A stretch of DNA of 64,000 nucleotides from Tetmemena sp. SeJ-2015. Lineage: Eukaryota > Ciliophora > Spirotrichea > Sporadotrichida > Oxytrichidae. Shown here in pieces: positions 36,801 to 49,266 of this stretch. A program made the translations under genes and the position numbers. The notes below the pieces were generated by a model. The model saw nothing but the letters and a program-made list of their open reading frames with translations. It did not search any database and had not been told where the DNA came from. Position 1 is the stretch's first letter. Each line of letters opens with the position of its first letter. The DNA lies in the NCBI GenBank assembly GCA_027382625.1, contig JAJKFJ010022898.1, positions 1 to 64,000 of the forward strand. The letters run 5' to 3'.

Positions 36801-39100
36801 AGTAAGTCTTTTTATATTTTAAACTGTACATTTCCTTATTTTATTCATATGTTAGCAGTTTACCAGCCAAAGAGGTTCTTTCAGAAATACTATCTCTCTT
36901 TTTAATATCTCTTTTTTTATTTCTGTAGTACGAAATGAAAACGCCATCTGGGATTCAGCCATGCATAATTTATCAAACCCCCTAAAACGCTTTTTACTTC
37001 AATAACACTGTCACTAATGAGGTAAGCTCCTGAGTATATTTATTGTAAATGTAGAGCAAGAAGATGAGGAGAGGAATTGAGTATTTCATCCCTTATGATC
37101 AAAGACTAAAGATGAAGGAGTTATTACAATAGTAAAAAGCAGAATCTTAGCACACTTATGATTAAATAATTTATAGATGCAATAATGATATAGAAATAGT
37201 CTAGTTTTATACTTGCGAAATTTATGAATGAAATCTGCTAATTATAGGAAGCATATAAAGAGACAATTGCGAATTACAAATACTTAGATTAGTTTATTAA
37301 ACGAGATTTTGTACTGACTGTGATTTTCTTAAGACACATATTTTATCATATTAGATTAATTTGCATCTATTTTTAAAAATCTTTTTGATTATCGTCCTTC
37401 ATTTATATCTAATTTTTACTAAATCTGCATTCATGAATTAAATCTCTTTCGTAGGGCAATTGTAAAACTTCAAAATTGTTCAAAGCCATAGAATCGAATC
37501 CTATAATATACAAATTCTCAAAGTAATCAGTAGAAATGAGAATTTAATTCTTTTTATTACTATTAGAAATAATTAAATCTATTTCTTCTTCTAGCGCTGA
37601 GCAAACAAAGCGAAGCTTTAATTTACTTTTAAAGAACTATGCATCGATTATCAAATCATGACTTTCCTATAATTATTATGAGGCTTTTGAAGACAGACCG
37701 GTGTTTGAGGTTCAAGGCTTCTCTAAGAATTTAATAGAGTTTAATGAAATGGTCATGGAGTTAGCTTCCCTCTATAAACGCAAGAGCTTAAATATATTTT
37801 AGACTTTACAATCTATTATCTTTTAAATATAACTCCTCCTTCTTTACTTAATTAATCTTTTAAGAGCAATTTCACTTACGAAGTGTTGGGCCGCTATCCG
37901 AAAAATGGCCTCCCACGAGAACTAATAAACCTAGTTAAGGTCAAGTTCAAATGCTTTAAATTAATTAAAAAATTATGCACAAGCTATTTATTAATTATAA
38001 TAAATGACTAGATTTTATATTTATAATGCGATTTGAAGATAGATAAGAACTTGAAATACTTTTAAATAACTGGAAAGAGTCAGAAACAGGCCATGAAGTG
38101 GCTGTAGGAATTTCTATTCAAACTAAATCACTACAACATACCTCCTCATTGGACAGACATCATCAGCTAATTTAATTTAAATATTAATTTTAAGCGTGCT
38201 TGAGAAAGGTTTATTTATTTTTCTTTAGTTAAGGCTATCAGCCAAAAGTAAAATAAAATAATTAACTTCCTGCTTAATAAAAAGCTTTTGATTTAGAGAT
38301 TAGAAGAGAGAAATCCAAGATTTAGCACTGGCAATTGATCAATAGGTTTACAGAACTGAGCTATGGATAGCTCAAGCCAGTCAGGATTGTCAGAATTTAG
38401 AACCCTTACTTTATAAATTAAGTTAACTTGTGGAAGAAGTTTGAGCTTGAGTGCAAGCGGATAGAAGAAAGGGATGGCCAACCGCCAATCATTCAAGACC
38501 ATAAAAAATATATTTGATAATTTATTTTGCAATTATAAGACCTGTATCATGGCACTTGTGACACTAATCCATATTTTTAAATTAGAATTATTTTTTTGTA
38601 TCATCCAAATCTCATAGCGTTCTCGCATGAAGGATTTGACATAAGGAGAGCCTAGCAAGATACCTTTTTAAATTAATTGCAATTGTTTAAGAATCTATGT
38701 GGGGGAAGGCATTATATTTCTCAGTGAGGTCAGAGTAAAAAATAATTAAATTTCTAATAAAATATAGAAGTTTAATAAGAAGTACTCTAATTTATATGCT
38801 CACAAGGTCAACTTAGACAGGATGTGCATGATCCAAGCCAAAGTTATAACGGGAAGGCATGTCTACCTAGAGCCTGCTCCTATCTAATCTCTGCCAATAA
38901 TTCATTTTAAATTAAAACGCATTTAAGATTTATTTAATAGTTCCTGGCGAGGACTTTTGTTTTGATTCAGCTCAGGGATTAACTAATTTAATAAATAAAG
39001 AGATTTATTAACTTAAGGGTGTGAGATATACATGGTTTTAGAAAATTGCAAAGTCTATCCCGAGTATTTGATTCACTACAAAGAGGAAGTTGCACCTTGA
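30895..39100 (+). CDS. Copy C: WWE-PARP gene (precursor span)
   Basis: Same layout as copies A, B and D. The N-terminus begins MKKKQTQLSIN. The central block (32.3-34.8 kb) includes DYPEFILKFFKIRLRLKH, FPIFWDKTLASN and SHISQAI. The block at 35.92-36.2 kb has NPFLESYLQ and GGFEFKS, followed by the WWE domain at about 36.3-37.1 kb. The PARP domain covers about 38.3-39.1 kb with LYHGT, WGKALYFS and VLENCKVYPEYLI, ending at TGA 39,098-39,100. The C-terminus IHYKEEVAP differs slightly from copies B and D. Its IESs carry a 583-bp TIR element and a 502-bp TIR element. The T-run near 33,760 is one base off frame relative to copy D. Confidence 0.78.
33024..33049. repeat. (GAAT)n microsatellite
   Basis: About six GAAT units at the left side of the IES that also holds the 583-bp element of copy C. 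Confidence 0.95.
33117..33699 (-). mobile_element. 583-bp TIR element with GC-rich core, copy 2
   Basis: 28-bp terminal inverted repeats at 33,117-33,144 and 33,672-33,699 (starting ATTATTAAATAGG) with one mismatch. Same length as copy 1 and opposite orientation. The core is GC-rich, with a minus-strand open frame 33,503-33,258 containing SQGGFERQGFLAIAGAVSG. This frame is continuous here but broken in copy 1. The element lies in an IES of copy C. No transposase seen. Confidence 0.88.
35386..35887 (+). mobile_element. 502-bp TIR element with tRNA-like core
   Basis: 32-bp terminal inverted repeats at 35,386-35,417 and 35,856-35,887 with one mismatch (TATGGCTCGAATACGAATGG at the left end). It is inserted in the IES between the basic linker and the PFLE block of copy C. 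The TIR shares AATGGTTGAT with the left TIR of the 1.73-kb element and GAATACGAATG plus GGTAAGAGATATTT with the partial element at 24.3 kb. No protein frame was recognised. Confidence 0.85.
35445..35525 (+). other. tRNA-like segment inside the 502-bp element
   Basis: An A-box-like AGGCAGAGTGG and a B-box-like GGCTCGAATCC are present at tRNA-like spacing, long enough for a Ser/Leu-type tRNA with a variable arm. The T-stem pairs only partly and the acceptor stem was not found, so this looks tRNA-derived rather than a working tRNA gene. Confidence 0.4.
37022..37054 (+). other. Spliceosomal intron in copy C (33 nt)
   Basis: GTAAG to TAG; joins VTNE to SKKMRRG at the end of the WWE domain. Confidence 0.78.
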
Positions 39101-39863
39101 CACAATTAAATACCATTTTTTCCTTCTCTTTAAAGATACTATAAAGGTGCAAAGAAGATATTCATAGTTAAGAATGAAATTGAAATTGTAATTCATATTT
39201 TTAATCTCTAAATTTATTCCATTTTAATTTTTTATTATGTTTTTAAAAGCAAAATTGTTTTCTTCTTAGAAGATTAAACTTTAAATTTAAAGAAATTAAA
39301 GCATAATGGTTTAGTTTATTCTATTATTTTTATTATGGTTTATGATTTATTGCTTTTTAAGATTATAGACAATATGTATAATGAGTAATGATTCTATGAC
39401 ATAATTCATAATGAATATTACTTGCAATTAATAATATTTACATTAGATATTAGCGAGCTAAATTTTGGACTATAATTTAAGTAAATAGATAATTCTCCCA
39501 ATATAAGTTTTAAATCTTAAGACTAATGGAGTGAGGCAAAAAAATAATAACTTTACTAAAAAATTAATTTCAAATAATTTATTTTATTAATTTAAAACTT
39601 AATTTCATATGAAAAAATATCAAAAAACAAAAGCATACTTGTAACTTTCTGAGCTGTAAAATATATTCTTGATTTTTTTGAATTAAAATAATTTAATACT
39701 CTAAGCAAAAATTAAATTCTAAATTATAAAGAAAAATAATTTGAAAATTAAAAAAGTAAATAATTCTATTAAATAAGTAAAAATTTAAATTCCTTTTTAA
39801 AATTTAAGTTTAAACTTATTTAAATTACTAACGATTTAATCAACAACCAACTAAGAAATTCGG
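39101..39863. other. Intergenic spacer copy C / copy D
   Basis: AT-rich, no protein-like frame; ends with the shared pre-ATG flank. Confidence 0.6.
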
Positions 39864-42800
39864 ATGAAGAAACAAATTTATAATTATCTTTTAATTGCTA
39901 CTCCCAACAGCTATTTTAAATATAAATATTTAATATTTAATTCAAGGCCTCTAACTCCATAGAACAAGTTTTTATTTAAGAGCTGTCCGTTTTTAAACAT
40001 ACATTATCAGAGAGCTAAGAGCAACCCCAGTTTGTGCTAACCCTGCGAGCAGTCTCTAGACATCTAGAGAAGCCACACTACTGCAAATCAAATTTAATAC
40101 GAGCTCTCAAATTAAGATTTCATTAGTCTTTTTTTCAAATTAAAGATAAATCTATTACTACATTATTTTTAAATTTTATAAAAATCAATTTTATTAAAGT
40201 CGGCAAAGTATTAAAATTAAAACATCAAGAGCTCCAAGTGCATTATAAATAGGGGATAATTCTTAGCTTATAGAAGGGAACAATAAATTCAAAAAGGGAA
40301 GACGAAAAGATATCGGGAGGGGACAACCATCTCCTTCCCGAAAGTATTTATTCTTCAAGAACAAAGAAAATAATCATCTGATTTATACCAATCAATATAC
40401 TATCAGAGCCATCGGATCATTAATCTTTAATTTAATAGAATCATTATTCTAAATATGTAATTAAGCAAATATGAGGAGATTAAACAGCAACAGAATAAAA
40501 AATTAGCAAACTAGAGTATATCAGTTTATATAATTCATTTGATTTAATTATTATAATTATTATTTCTCATATTTTTTATTCGAAGAATAGAATGGTCTAT
40601 CAAACATACGAGAAATTTTCAGCTGCCTACTTTTAGCATCCTAATACTCTAAACTACTAACCTGATAATTTTTTAAATCTACTTTAAAAGTTTAATGCTA
40701 ATTTTAAATTTTCTTTTTCAGGTTCGTTCTTTAAATTATTATTTAAGAGTACGATTTCCATTATACTTTCGCTCTGATTACTCATCATAATTTTATCAAT
40801 GCTTTTATTATTCTTTTAAATAGCTTCTTACTCTTTAATATTATATATTTTGATCCTTCTGCATATGAAGAAAACAAGGGGCTCTCAGAAAACTTGGGTA
40901 ACTAATTTCAGGGTGATGATTAAGTTAAAGAAAACGCCTCTATCTAGCCTAAGAAACCTGTATCCGAAAAAGAAGTTTTGAAAGAATTGAGCCAAAGTAA
41001 TAACCTCTAACCGTCTTCATTTGTCTCTGATCAGCATCAAATCTCCTTTCAAGACGTTTAAAATCTTAATGAAAATTAAAACCTTAGTTTTTATTGAATA
41101 TATATATTAAGTTTTTGATGGAGACAGCAGCTCAGATTCTAAAGAGTGCTTAGAGGAAACTATGCAATAAATCAAAGTAGAAAGCCACATAGATTAATTA
41201 TTAATTATAGCGAAAATAGAATTAGAAGAGATAGTGATGTTCATATTTTCACAAATTCAAAAGTTATTTTACTAAGCAAGTATATTAAAATCAATATTTA
41301 TTAAGAGAATTAAGATTGCTCTAAAGCAAATGGGATTAGAAAGAAGAAAGCAGTGGTATCAACTTCAGCTAAAGATAATTTAAAAATAAGTTAGATTAGT
41401 TATTTTATTTTTAATTATGGAGTAGTTTCTAGCCAAAATATTTATGCTGGGAAGATAAAAATTAGTAAACATCATATCAGATTGAAATTTTCATATTTAA
41501 ATGTCTTGTTGAAAAACTTTAAGCTAGCCAAAGACTTTAAAATTATTCTAAGAGCAGGATTTAATAAATTATTAGTGCGGATAAACTCGTCTGTTGTTAA
41601 TTCTTTAGTCTATTTGTATTTATGAAAGCATTACAATATAATCTAATGCTATCTTCTATATATTATCTTTAATTAGATTAAGAGACGATTCAAATGTTTT
41701 CTGAGTAGATAGAAGATCCAAATTAAGATTTTTAAATTGAAAATCTGCTCTTAATAGATGACTAAGATATCATAAATGACATTCCTACAGCTGAGATTCC
41801 TTCTAAGAAAGTTAATAACCATATAGATGTTTCATTCTAGGAAGAATATAAGGAAGATTCCTTCTCTCATTAATAAGAGTCTTTATAATTCTTCACTTTA
41901 TTATAAGTTTATCAGTTTTATTGAGGATTATTACTTAAAATGATGCTAATATAAATATAGTCTAACATAGATAAGACGATTAGTATTTGCAATTAAAGCT
42001 CTCCTAAAGCATTGAAAGGCACAGAATAGTTAGGCAAGGAAAATTTTAGCCTTGTGAATATAGGTGAAATTTTATAGAAAATATAATTAAATTTGGTTTA
42101 AATAAAAATGGAAAAAATATGTAGGCTGTTGAAGTGTTTCAGATTTAAATGATTATTTCATCATTCGGCAAGACATATAATTCTAGCAGTTTTTTATTCT
42201 TGCAGCTTTAAGTGGAAGGGCTCAGTGGATAGCTGTAAACTAAATTATCTTAACTGAAGAAGATATTTGAGTGAGAGAGAATCTCATGCAATATCTCTTC
42301 GCTTAGATGAGCTATATCTCAAAGATCAAATTATATTTTAAAGAATAATCCAAGTTATGATAAGTCTACAGCTTGAGAGGTGCATCTCGAATTTTGAAGA
42401 CTACACTTTACAAACTTCACTTTATTGTTTTAAAAAATCATCTCCTATTTTAATAAGATTTTGAACTATAATGACTACGACAGAATAACATTTGACTATC
42501 CTGAATTTGCACTCACGTTTTTTGAAATTCGTTCTCGACTTTAGCACAAAAAAATATTTTTTTAATTCATTAATCGCACCTTCATGAAGAGCTATCTTAA
42601 AATTTAGAGTAAAGCTGCGATATAATTCTAGAAAGTTATTTCTCCTTCCTCCCCAAGTTAATATTCGCAAAAGTCTTCTATAATTTCAAATATACAAGGA
42701 TAAATTTAAGGAGTTAGAGCTCTTGGAGTTTAAAATTGAGTTTCCTATCTTCTGGGACAAGACACTCGCCTAAAATATTTTACATCTTTTATAAATTTAC

Positions 42801-45800
42801 TAAATTTAAAATATCTATACTACCTTCAAAAACTTGCTTTCTCGGAATCCATATGAAGTTTGCGTCTCAACTTGAGAATGAAAAATATTTTTTAATTTTC
42901 CAACTGGCTTTATCATTTACCTTGGATGATCAGAATGATAAAGAATAAGATGAAGACAAGCAATTTAAGATTCCTAGCATTCATCTCTATGCTAGACAAA
43001 AGGATGCTCAAATTCTTGAGTCAGAGAAAGCTCTCTTTAGCAGCTAATTACTCTAAATTAAATATTTACTCAATTTTATAAGTAGTAATTACTGACTTAT
43101 TTGGACCAGAAATTGATCAAATATATTTTAAACTTCATGAATCAAATATATAAGATCAGATCTTAAACGGATCGCAAATTTATATATTTATTCCTTTCCT
43201 GAGTGAGAAGTATTACCTGATAAACAAGTACTTCCAACGAGCATTAATAAATATTCATAAGACAGCAGAAGACCCAAGCTCGGAGTTAGATTTAATCACT
43301 ACCTCTGAAAGCCAATTTCTTACTGAGCTAAAAAATCCCTCGATTAAGAAAATATATAGATAGGCCTTTTAAGAAAGTTTAAATTTAATCAGCTCCTTAA
43401 AATACTACTAAGTCTGGTTCAATTTCGATATGGATTTAGACATCTTTGAATCTCAAATCAGATTAGATAAGTCAGTTATTCAAAAATAAATTATTAAGCA
43501 ATGCTATTTTAAACATCTATGTTGACGGATAAATAGTTTTTACAAAAAGTAAGTATAAAGTATCGTAATTTAAACATCTATGTTATCGATCTAGCTTAAG
43601 AAATATTTTGCATTTGCTTTTTAATATTTATAATTAAAGAAGGAATTAGAAATGCCATCTGCTTCAAGAATAAAGATAGAGAATTCTTCTTTGAAGGACT
43701 GAGCATAATGCCAGATTTAAAATCTGAGTTAAAAGTTCTCGACTGTATCATAGAGGATTCTAGAGAAAAGAAATTTTACTATGAATTTAGCGTTTTTGGT
43801 CTTGAATGAAATATTTTAAAATTCAAAGATTCGTCAATTTTACAATGTGACAAGATTTTAGATAATTTGAAAAGCGTCCTCAAAGATTTATTTGAGGAAA
43901 GACTTGATCTTCAAGATTTTAAATTTCATCATCTTTATAATATTTGTATTCTCTGAGTGAAGGCAATAAGCTAAGTCACATATCTCAGGCGATTTTTCAA
44001 ATAAACCAAGTAGGCTTTTATTCTACAATTAAACTTAAAAGTAACCACTCTCCTCCAGGATAAGAGGGACGCCAAATTAATTCAGAGAATTCTTAGAATT
44101 CACATTACCTCTCTGTGATAGGAGATTAAATTTATTTGTGATAAAAAAGTCAAAATGTTAATGAAAACATTTTGAGATAGATAAGATGATGAAAGATATT
44201 AGAGAATGCTTGCAATTCTTGAGACCCTGCAGACAAAGATCTTTTTTTAATTTATTAAATGAAAGATAAAGGAAAACAGTGGGATAGGAGTTCTATGGAG
44301 AGTCGATTAGTAGATTCATAAATTTATATAATTAATTATTTACCCAAAGATAGAAAATTTAAACTACTAAAAATACATATATATATAAGCTTTTTTTTAA
44401 AAGTATCCTATTAAATTAATATTTAAACAAAATTATGTCATTCTAAATTAATTATTTGTATCCTTTTATCTAAATGAATCATTTTATTTGACATTTTTTT
44501 ATATCAAGATTTACTTAGAGTTAATCTGAGACAGTTTTTATTAAATTTCAGGCCGCCATGAGTAAGAATATAAAATAGAAAAAGTGGCCACTAAAATTTA
44601 ACGACATAATTTTGTTTTTTTATTTGGACCAATTATATCTTTGTTTTTATTTTAAAGGCTAATCAAATATAAAATTTAATCAATCCCACCATCATAATTA
44701 TCTTGAGAATATCTTAACTTACTGAAATGCTTATAATTTATGTTGTTATATTTTATTTTAAGATTTAATTTTTAGATTGCTAATCCATTTCTAGGGTAGT
44801 ACCTAGCTACTACCGGTTACAATGAATTAGTTCTGCTAGGAAAAGAGTTCAATACGAAAATATATTTCAGTCAGGGTACAATATAGTATTTTATTTATAG
44901 GGCTACTTCGAATTCAATTCAACCAAGGCCCTCTGTGGAGAAATAAGTGATAGACTACTAGCCTTTGAGAAAGAGAAACAGGCTTTAGTAGATATGAGGC
45001 ACATTTAAGATGAGCAAACTATACATGCGATCATCAAGAGGCCTTTGGCCTATTATATTTAAGAATATGCATTTTTTTCCTATTGGGAGGAGAAGTTCAG
45101 AGTAAGGATCAAACAAATAGTAAATACTTAATTGTAAATATATTAATTTTAAGATCAATATTCTGGATTACGAAGCAGTGAAGGATAATAAATATATGTA
45201 TTTATAAGGACATTTAGGTAATAAAGTGGTAGTACAGAGTATCAAAGAAAGAGAAATGCATTCACTCCATTGATAATCAAGGCTACTGTTGGAAGAACTA
45301 TGATCCACACATCAGTGACAAAATCATAATAATAAATCAATATGGCATTTAAAGAGAGAGTGTAAAATTAATTTAAATCGAAAGGTGTTATTAGGAACTT
45401 GCCACATCACCAGCCTCATATTTATAAAAGAGAAATCTTAAAGAATATAAATTTAAATTACAATTAGATAAAAGAATTTGATGATGGCATAATTATACCT
45501 TGAAATTTAGAATTTTTCTGATAAAGTAAATTTCACTCTACTCTTGAATTAATTTTTTCTAGTATGAATGACTTTTATTATACTAATTTTTATCTACCTA
45601 TGATTGCACTCGTATTTAAATATATCATACAATTACTTATTTATTTTAAAATCATGGAGGAAAACTATACTAAATTTCAAAATATCAGTCCGTGAATAAT
45701 TTGCTTTATTCTCTTAAAAAAATTCAGATTTTTCTCCTTTTAAATGTTGTTTATTTTTAACTTCGAGATTTGGAAAAAATTTGAACTTTCTCTCAATCTA

Positions 45801-48279
45801 TTTTAATATTAAATATAATACAAATTAAATTGTAATAAAATGCAGAAGTAAGTTTAAGATTTAAAATTTAAATCTCTTAATTTATAATATGCCTTCCCTG
45901 ATAAATTTTGATTTTAAATTTAAAAAAAAAATTATCTCTATGATATTTTTTAGTTTAATTTCCATAAGGGAGAGAGATTGTATTTACCAAAGAGGTTCTT
46001 TAAATATATTATATATTTCTAAGAATTTGAATTTCTTTTTATATAATTCTAGAATTCAAGATAAACTCGCCCACTGGGATGTAGTCTTGTACAATCAAGA
46101 AGTATTTATCCAACTAAAGTGAATATGTTTAATTTTATTCTAATATTCTACCTTTAATAATGGTTAAGGCATTGAAGGAGAGAAGAAGTCAGGAATATGG
46201 AGCGGCATATCTCTATGTTTATTAAATAGTGTTTCTTCCTATTTCTTTTTCAAGAAAGTAGCTTAAAAAAGCTGAGTTCTGCTCATTCATTTGTCATTTA
46301 TTAGATTTTTAAATTCGATAGAGAAGCAGTTTAAAAAGATATTAAAGGAACTCATATACTTCAAGTAAAATGGCGATTTAAGCTTGTCGTTCTTACTCTA
46401 AGAATAGGTAGAGCACTTTTAATTTTCATTTATATTTTATCTATACTCTTATTTATGTAAAATTCTTGAAGAATCTATCAGACTCCCTAAAACACCTTCT
46501 ACTTCCACAACTTTGCTACTAAAAAGGTAAGTATTGATTGAGTAGTGTCTTAAATCTTATTAGAGCAAGGGAGTGAGATGCACATGTGATCTTTTCATCC
46601 CCTTGGATCGAAGACAAATGCTCCAGGATCTAATTCAATAAGCATAAGCAAACTCTTAGTCTTATGGTACTATTATAAAAATTATGCACAAAATTAGTAA
46701 TTAACTCTTATAACAATAAGATCATATTTTTATATTTCTTAAGGATTATTTATCATATAAATGAAATATGGTGGTTTTGAAAAAAGGCCAGTGTTTGAGG
46801 TGCAAGGTCTATCGTGGGATCTGGAAGAGTTTATGGAAATGATAATGGAGATATCTAATCTCTACGAACAAAAGAGTTCAATTCAAATTATAAATCATTT
46901 TATTGAACGCATTTTTGTTCATTTCAATTATATTAGAGCTGTTTCACTTATAGAGCATTGGGCCGCTACCAAAATAGTAGCCTTGCTGCTGACCTAGTAA
47001 ACCAAGTTTTGAACAAGTTCTAATCTAATAAATTATTGGCATGATTAAATTTGAAGCTTGTATTTATATTTCTAATGTGATCTTAAGATATCTAAATACG
47101 AGGACAACTTTCAAATAACGGGAAAAAGACAATAGCAGGCCATGTAGTGGATGCAGGAATTCCTATTCAAACTCAACCACTACAACATACCTCCCAATTG
47201 GACGAACATCATCAGCTCATTCATTTTTGAATTCATTTAAAAGCGTACTTGAGAAAGGCATAAATTATTACTTTACTAAAAAATTGTTATGAAGGCTATG
47301 AGCCAAAAGCTTATTACAAAATAATGTCTATATTAATTTAAGTGTTTTAAGCTTTTGACTTACAGATTGATAATGAGCAAGCCAGGGCCTACCACATGCA
47401 TTTGATAGATAAATTCAAGAATAATGAGTGGAGGAAAGCTTAAGGCAGTTAGGATTGTCAGAATTCAGAACCCATACTTATAAATTAATTAAGTTAACTT
47501 GTGGAAGAAGTTTGATCTTGAGTGCAAACGGATAGAAGAAAGGGACGGTCAACCGCCAGTAATTAAAGACCATAAAAAATATGAGTGTTTCATAAATTTA
47601 TATAATAATTTTAAGACTTGTATCACGGAACTTGCGAGACTAATCCTTAAATTCAATATTTTTTATAAGAATTTTAACTGGTCATAATCCAGAGTAAATA
47701 GTTTTCTCGCATGAAGGATTCGACATCCGGAAAGCCAAGCAAGACTCTTTAAATTGCTTATATTTATTTAAGAATCACTGTGGGGGAAGGCTTTATATTT
47801 CTCAGTAAGGTCAGAGTAAAATGAATATCTCATATTCTTATGAAATATTTTTTATAATAAGTACTCAAACTCGTATGCTCACAAGACTTCCTATTCAAAA
47901 AGTGTATGATTCAAGCCAAAGTCATCATAGGAAGACCCATCCACCTGCTTCCTGCCCCAATCGTTTCGTTACCAATAGTTCTTTTAAAATTAAAAGATAG
48001 TATTTTATGTGAATAGTTCCAGGCAAGAATTTCTGCTATGATTCAGTTCAAGGAATAACTAATTTAATAAATTATGAAATTTAGGATTATATTAATTTGA
48101 GTTGTTTTTAAAATTGCTTTATTAAATTCTTTTCACCCCTACTTTAATTAGAGTGAGTTTTGTTTTTAATTATTTTATAAGTAGTTTAAATAACTAGAGG
48201 GTGCGAGATATACATGGTTTTGGAGAACTGCAAAGTCTATCCCGAGTATTTGATTGAATACTTGGAAGTGGCTCCTTGA
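39864..48279 (+). CDS. Copy D: WWE-PARP gene (precursor span), best-preserved copy
   Basis: The T-run and terminal junctions that are off frame in sister copies are in frame here. N-terminus MKKQIYNYL (39.86-41.9 kb, low complexity). Central block (42.0-44.3 kb): YPEFALTFFEIRSRLQH, VNIRKSLLQFQIYKDKF, FPIFWDKTLA, IYIFIPFLSEKYYLINKYFQ, GLECDKIL, SHISQAIFQINQ. KH-like or unknown block at 44.78-45.1 kb with NPFLG and ERLLAFEKEKQAL. WWE at about 45.19-46.6 kb: KWQYRVSKKEK, WKNYDPHIS, KIERCYQEL. A helical block follows at 46.76-47.2 kb (PVFEVQGLSWDLEEF and a WLQEF segment). PARP at 47.36-48.28 kb: LYHGTCETNP, LWGKALYFS, VLENCKVYPEYLIEY, TGA 48,277-48,279. Triad H-Y-I. Substrates and cellular role unknown. 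Confidence 0.82.
42059..42465 (+). other. 407-bp IES of copy D, pointer TGAA
   Basis: The repeat is at 42,055-42,058 and 42,462-42,465. Excision joins NFSLVN to YNDYDRITF. Long for this gene family; the contents match no other segment seen in the window. Confidence 0.65.
46527..46563 (+). other. Spliceosomal intron in copy D (37 nt)
   Basis: GTAAG to TAG at the position conserved in all four close copies; joins TKK to SKGVR. Confidence 0.76.
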
Positions 48280-48767
48280 ACAGCCTCTTCTCCTCCTTCA
48301 AATGGAAAACTCCAGAAAAATGAATTATAATCAAGAAACTCACTTATGATATTAGTTGTTTGATTTAAGTAGCAAAGCAAAAAATAATATAGAGAAAGAA
48401 AATGTATTTCATCATTTCTTTATTTTCTAAAATAATTGGCTAAGTTTTGCGTTCCAAAGATATTTAGAAAATCGCAACTATTTGCTTAAAAAGGTAGTTA
48501 AAGATATTTTTAATACTTTAATTCTATACTGCAATAAATATTATGTTTTCCTTCTTCTTTATTCATTATACATAATAGCTCATTTAATTATTAAAGATTA
48601 AATATTCGAGTTCGATATTATTGATCAATAAGTTACAGGTGTAATTTCTAAATCATTAGGAATAATTAGAATCTTGCATTTTTAATTTCCTTATGATGAG
48701 GAGCTCATGAAATAAGTGAATTGATAAATTAAATTCAAATAATTTCAGACAATCGATCGCAAAGAAA
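48280..48767. other. Spacer at the right border of the PARP array
   Basis: AT-rich without a recognised frame. The conserved pre-ATG flank found before copies A-D was not seen here, so the array ends with copy D. Confidence 0.6.
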
Positions 48768-49091
48768 ATGAGTAAGCATTCCAATCCAATATTTGAAAAT
48801 TATTTCCTAAGTTAAATGTTTCCTCTCATTCTCTTTCAAGCATTTTATGATTGTAATAACCTTATCACAGGTACGATTGACAAAGATTCAGGAGTAGTTG
48901 ATGGAGGGAAGGGCATTCAAGACTTTATCAGTTCCATCACGCCCTCTACTTCTAGACTTAACAGAGACCCTCTCGAAGATGAAAGAAAGAAACCTCCCCC
49001 AGCCCCAACCTAGAAACCATTTATTATATAATTGGAATTTTACCATCAGCTGGTCCTCGCAATTTAAAATACCATAGTTCATTTAGAATGA
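48768..49091 (+). CDS. Small hypothetical protein
   Basis: 107 codons from ATG to TGA (49,089-49,091) reading several TAA/TAG as Gln. The first third (MSKHSNPIFENYFLSQ) is AT-rich and may contain an unremoved IES. The rest is a GC-richer, polar, Pro/Asp-rich segment (DPLEDERKKPPPAPTQKPF) followed by a hydrophobic/aromatic tail. No domain recognised. An open frame lies opposite on the minus strand but is less protein-like. It could also be the last part of a larger gene. Confidence 0.45.
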
Positions 49092-49266
49092 AAGAGAAAA
49101 TTAAAAGATCATATCAAGACAACCTCTTCTTACTAATATAAAGTTTATTCATAAATATAAAGTTTATTCATAAGCTAATGAAATAGGATAGTTCACATTT
49201 ATAGAAGCACAATAGAGAAAAGTACTGCACTCAATCCTTAATTATTACTTTCATCTTTAAATTCAT

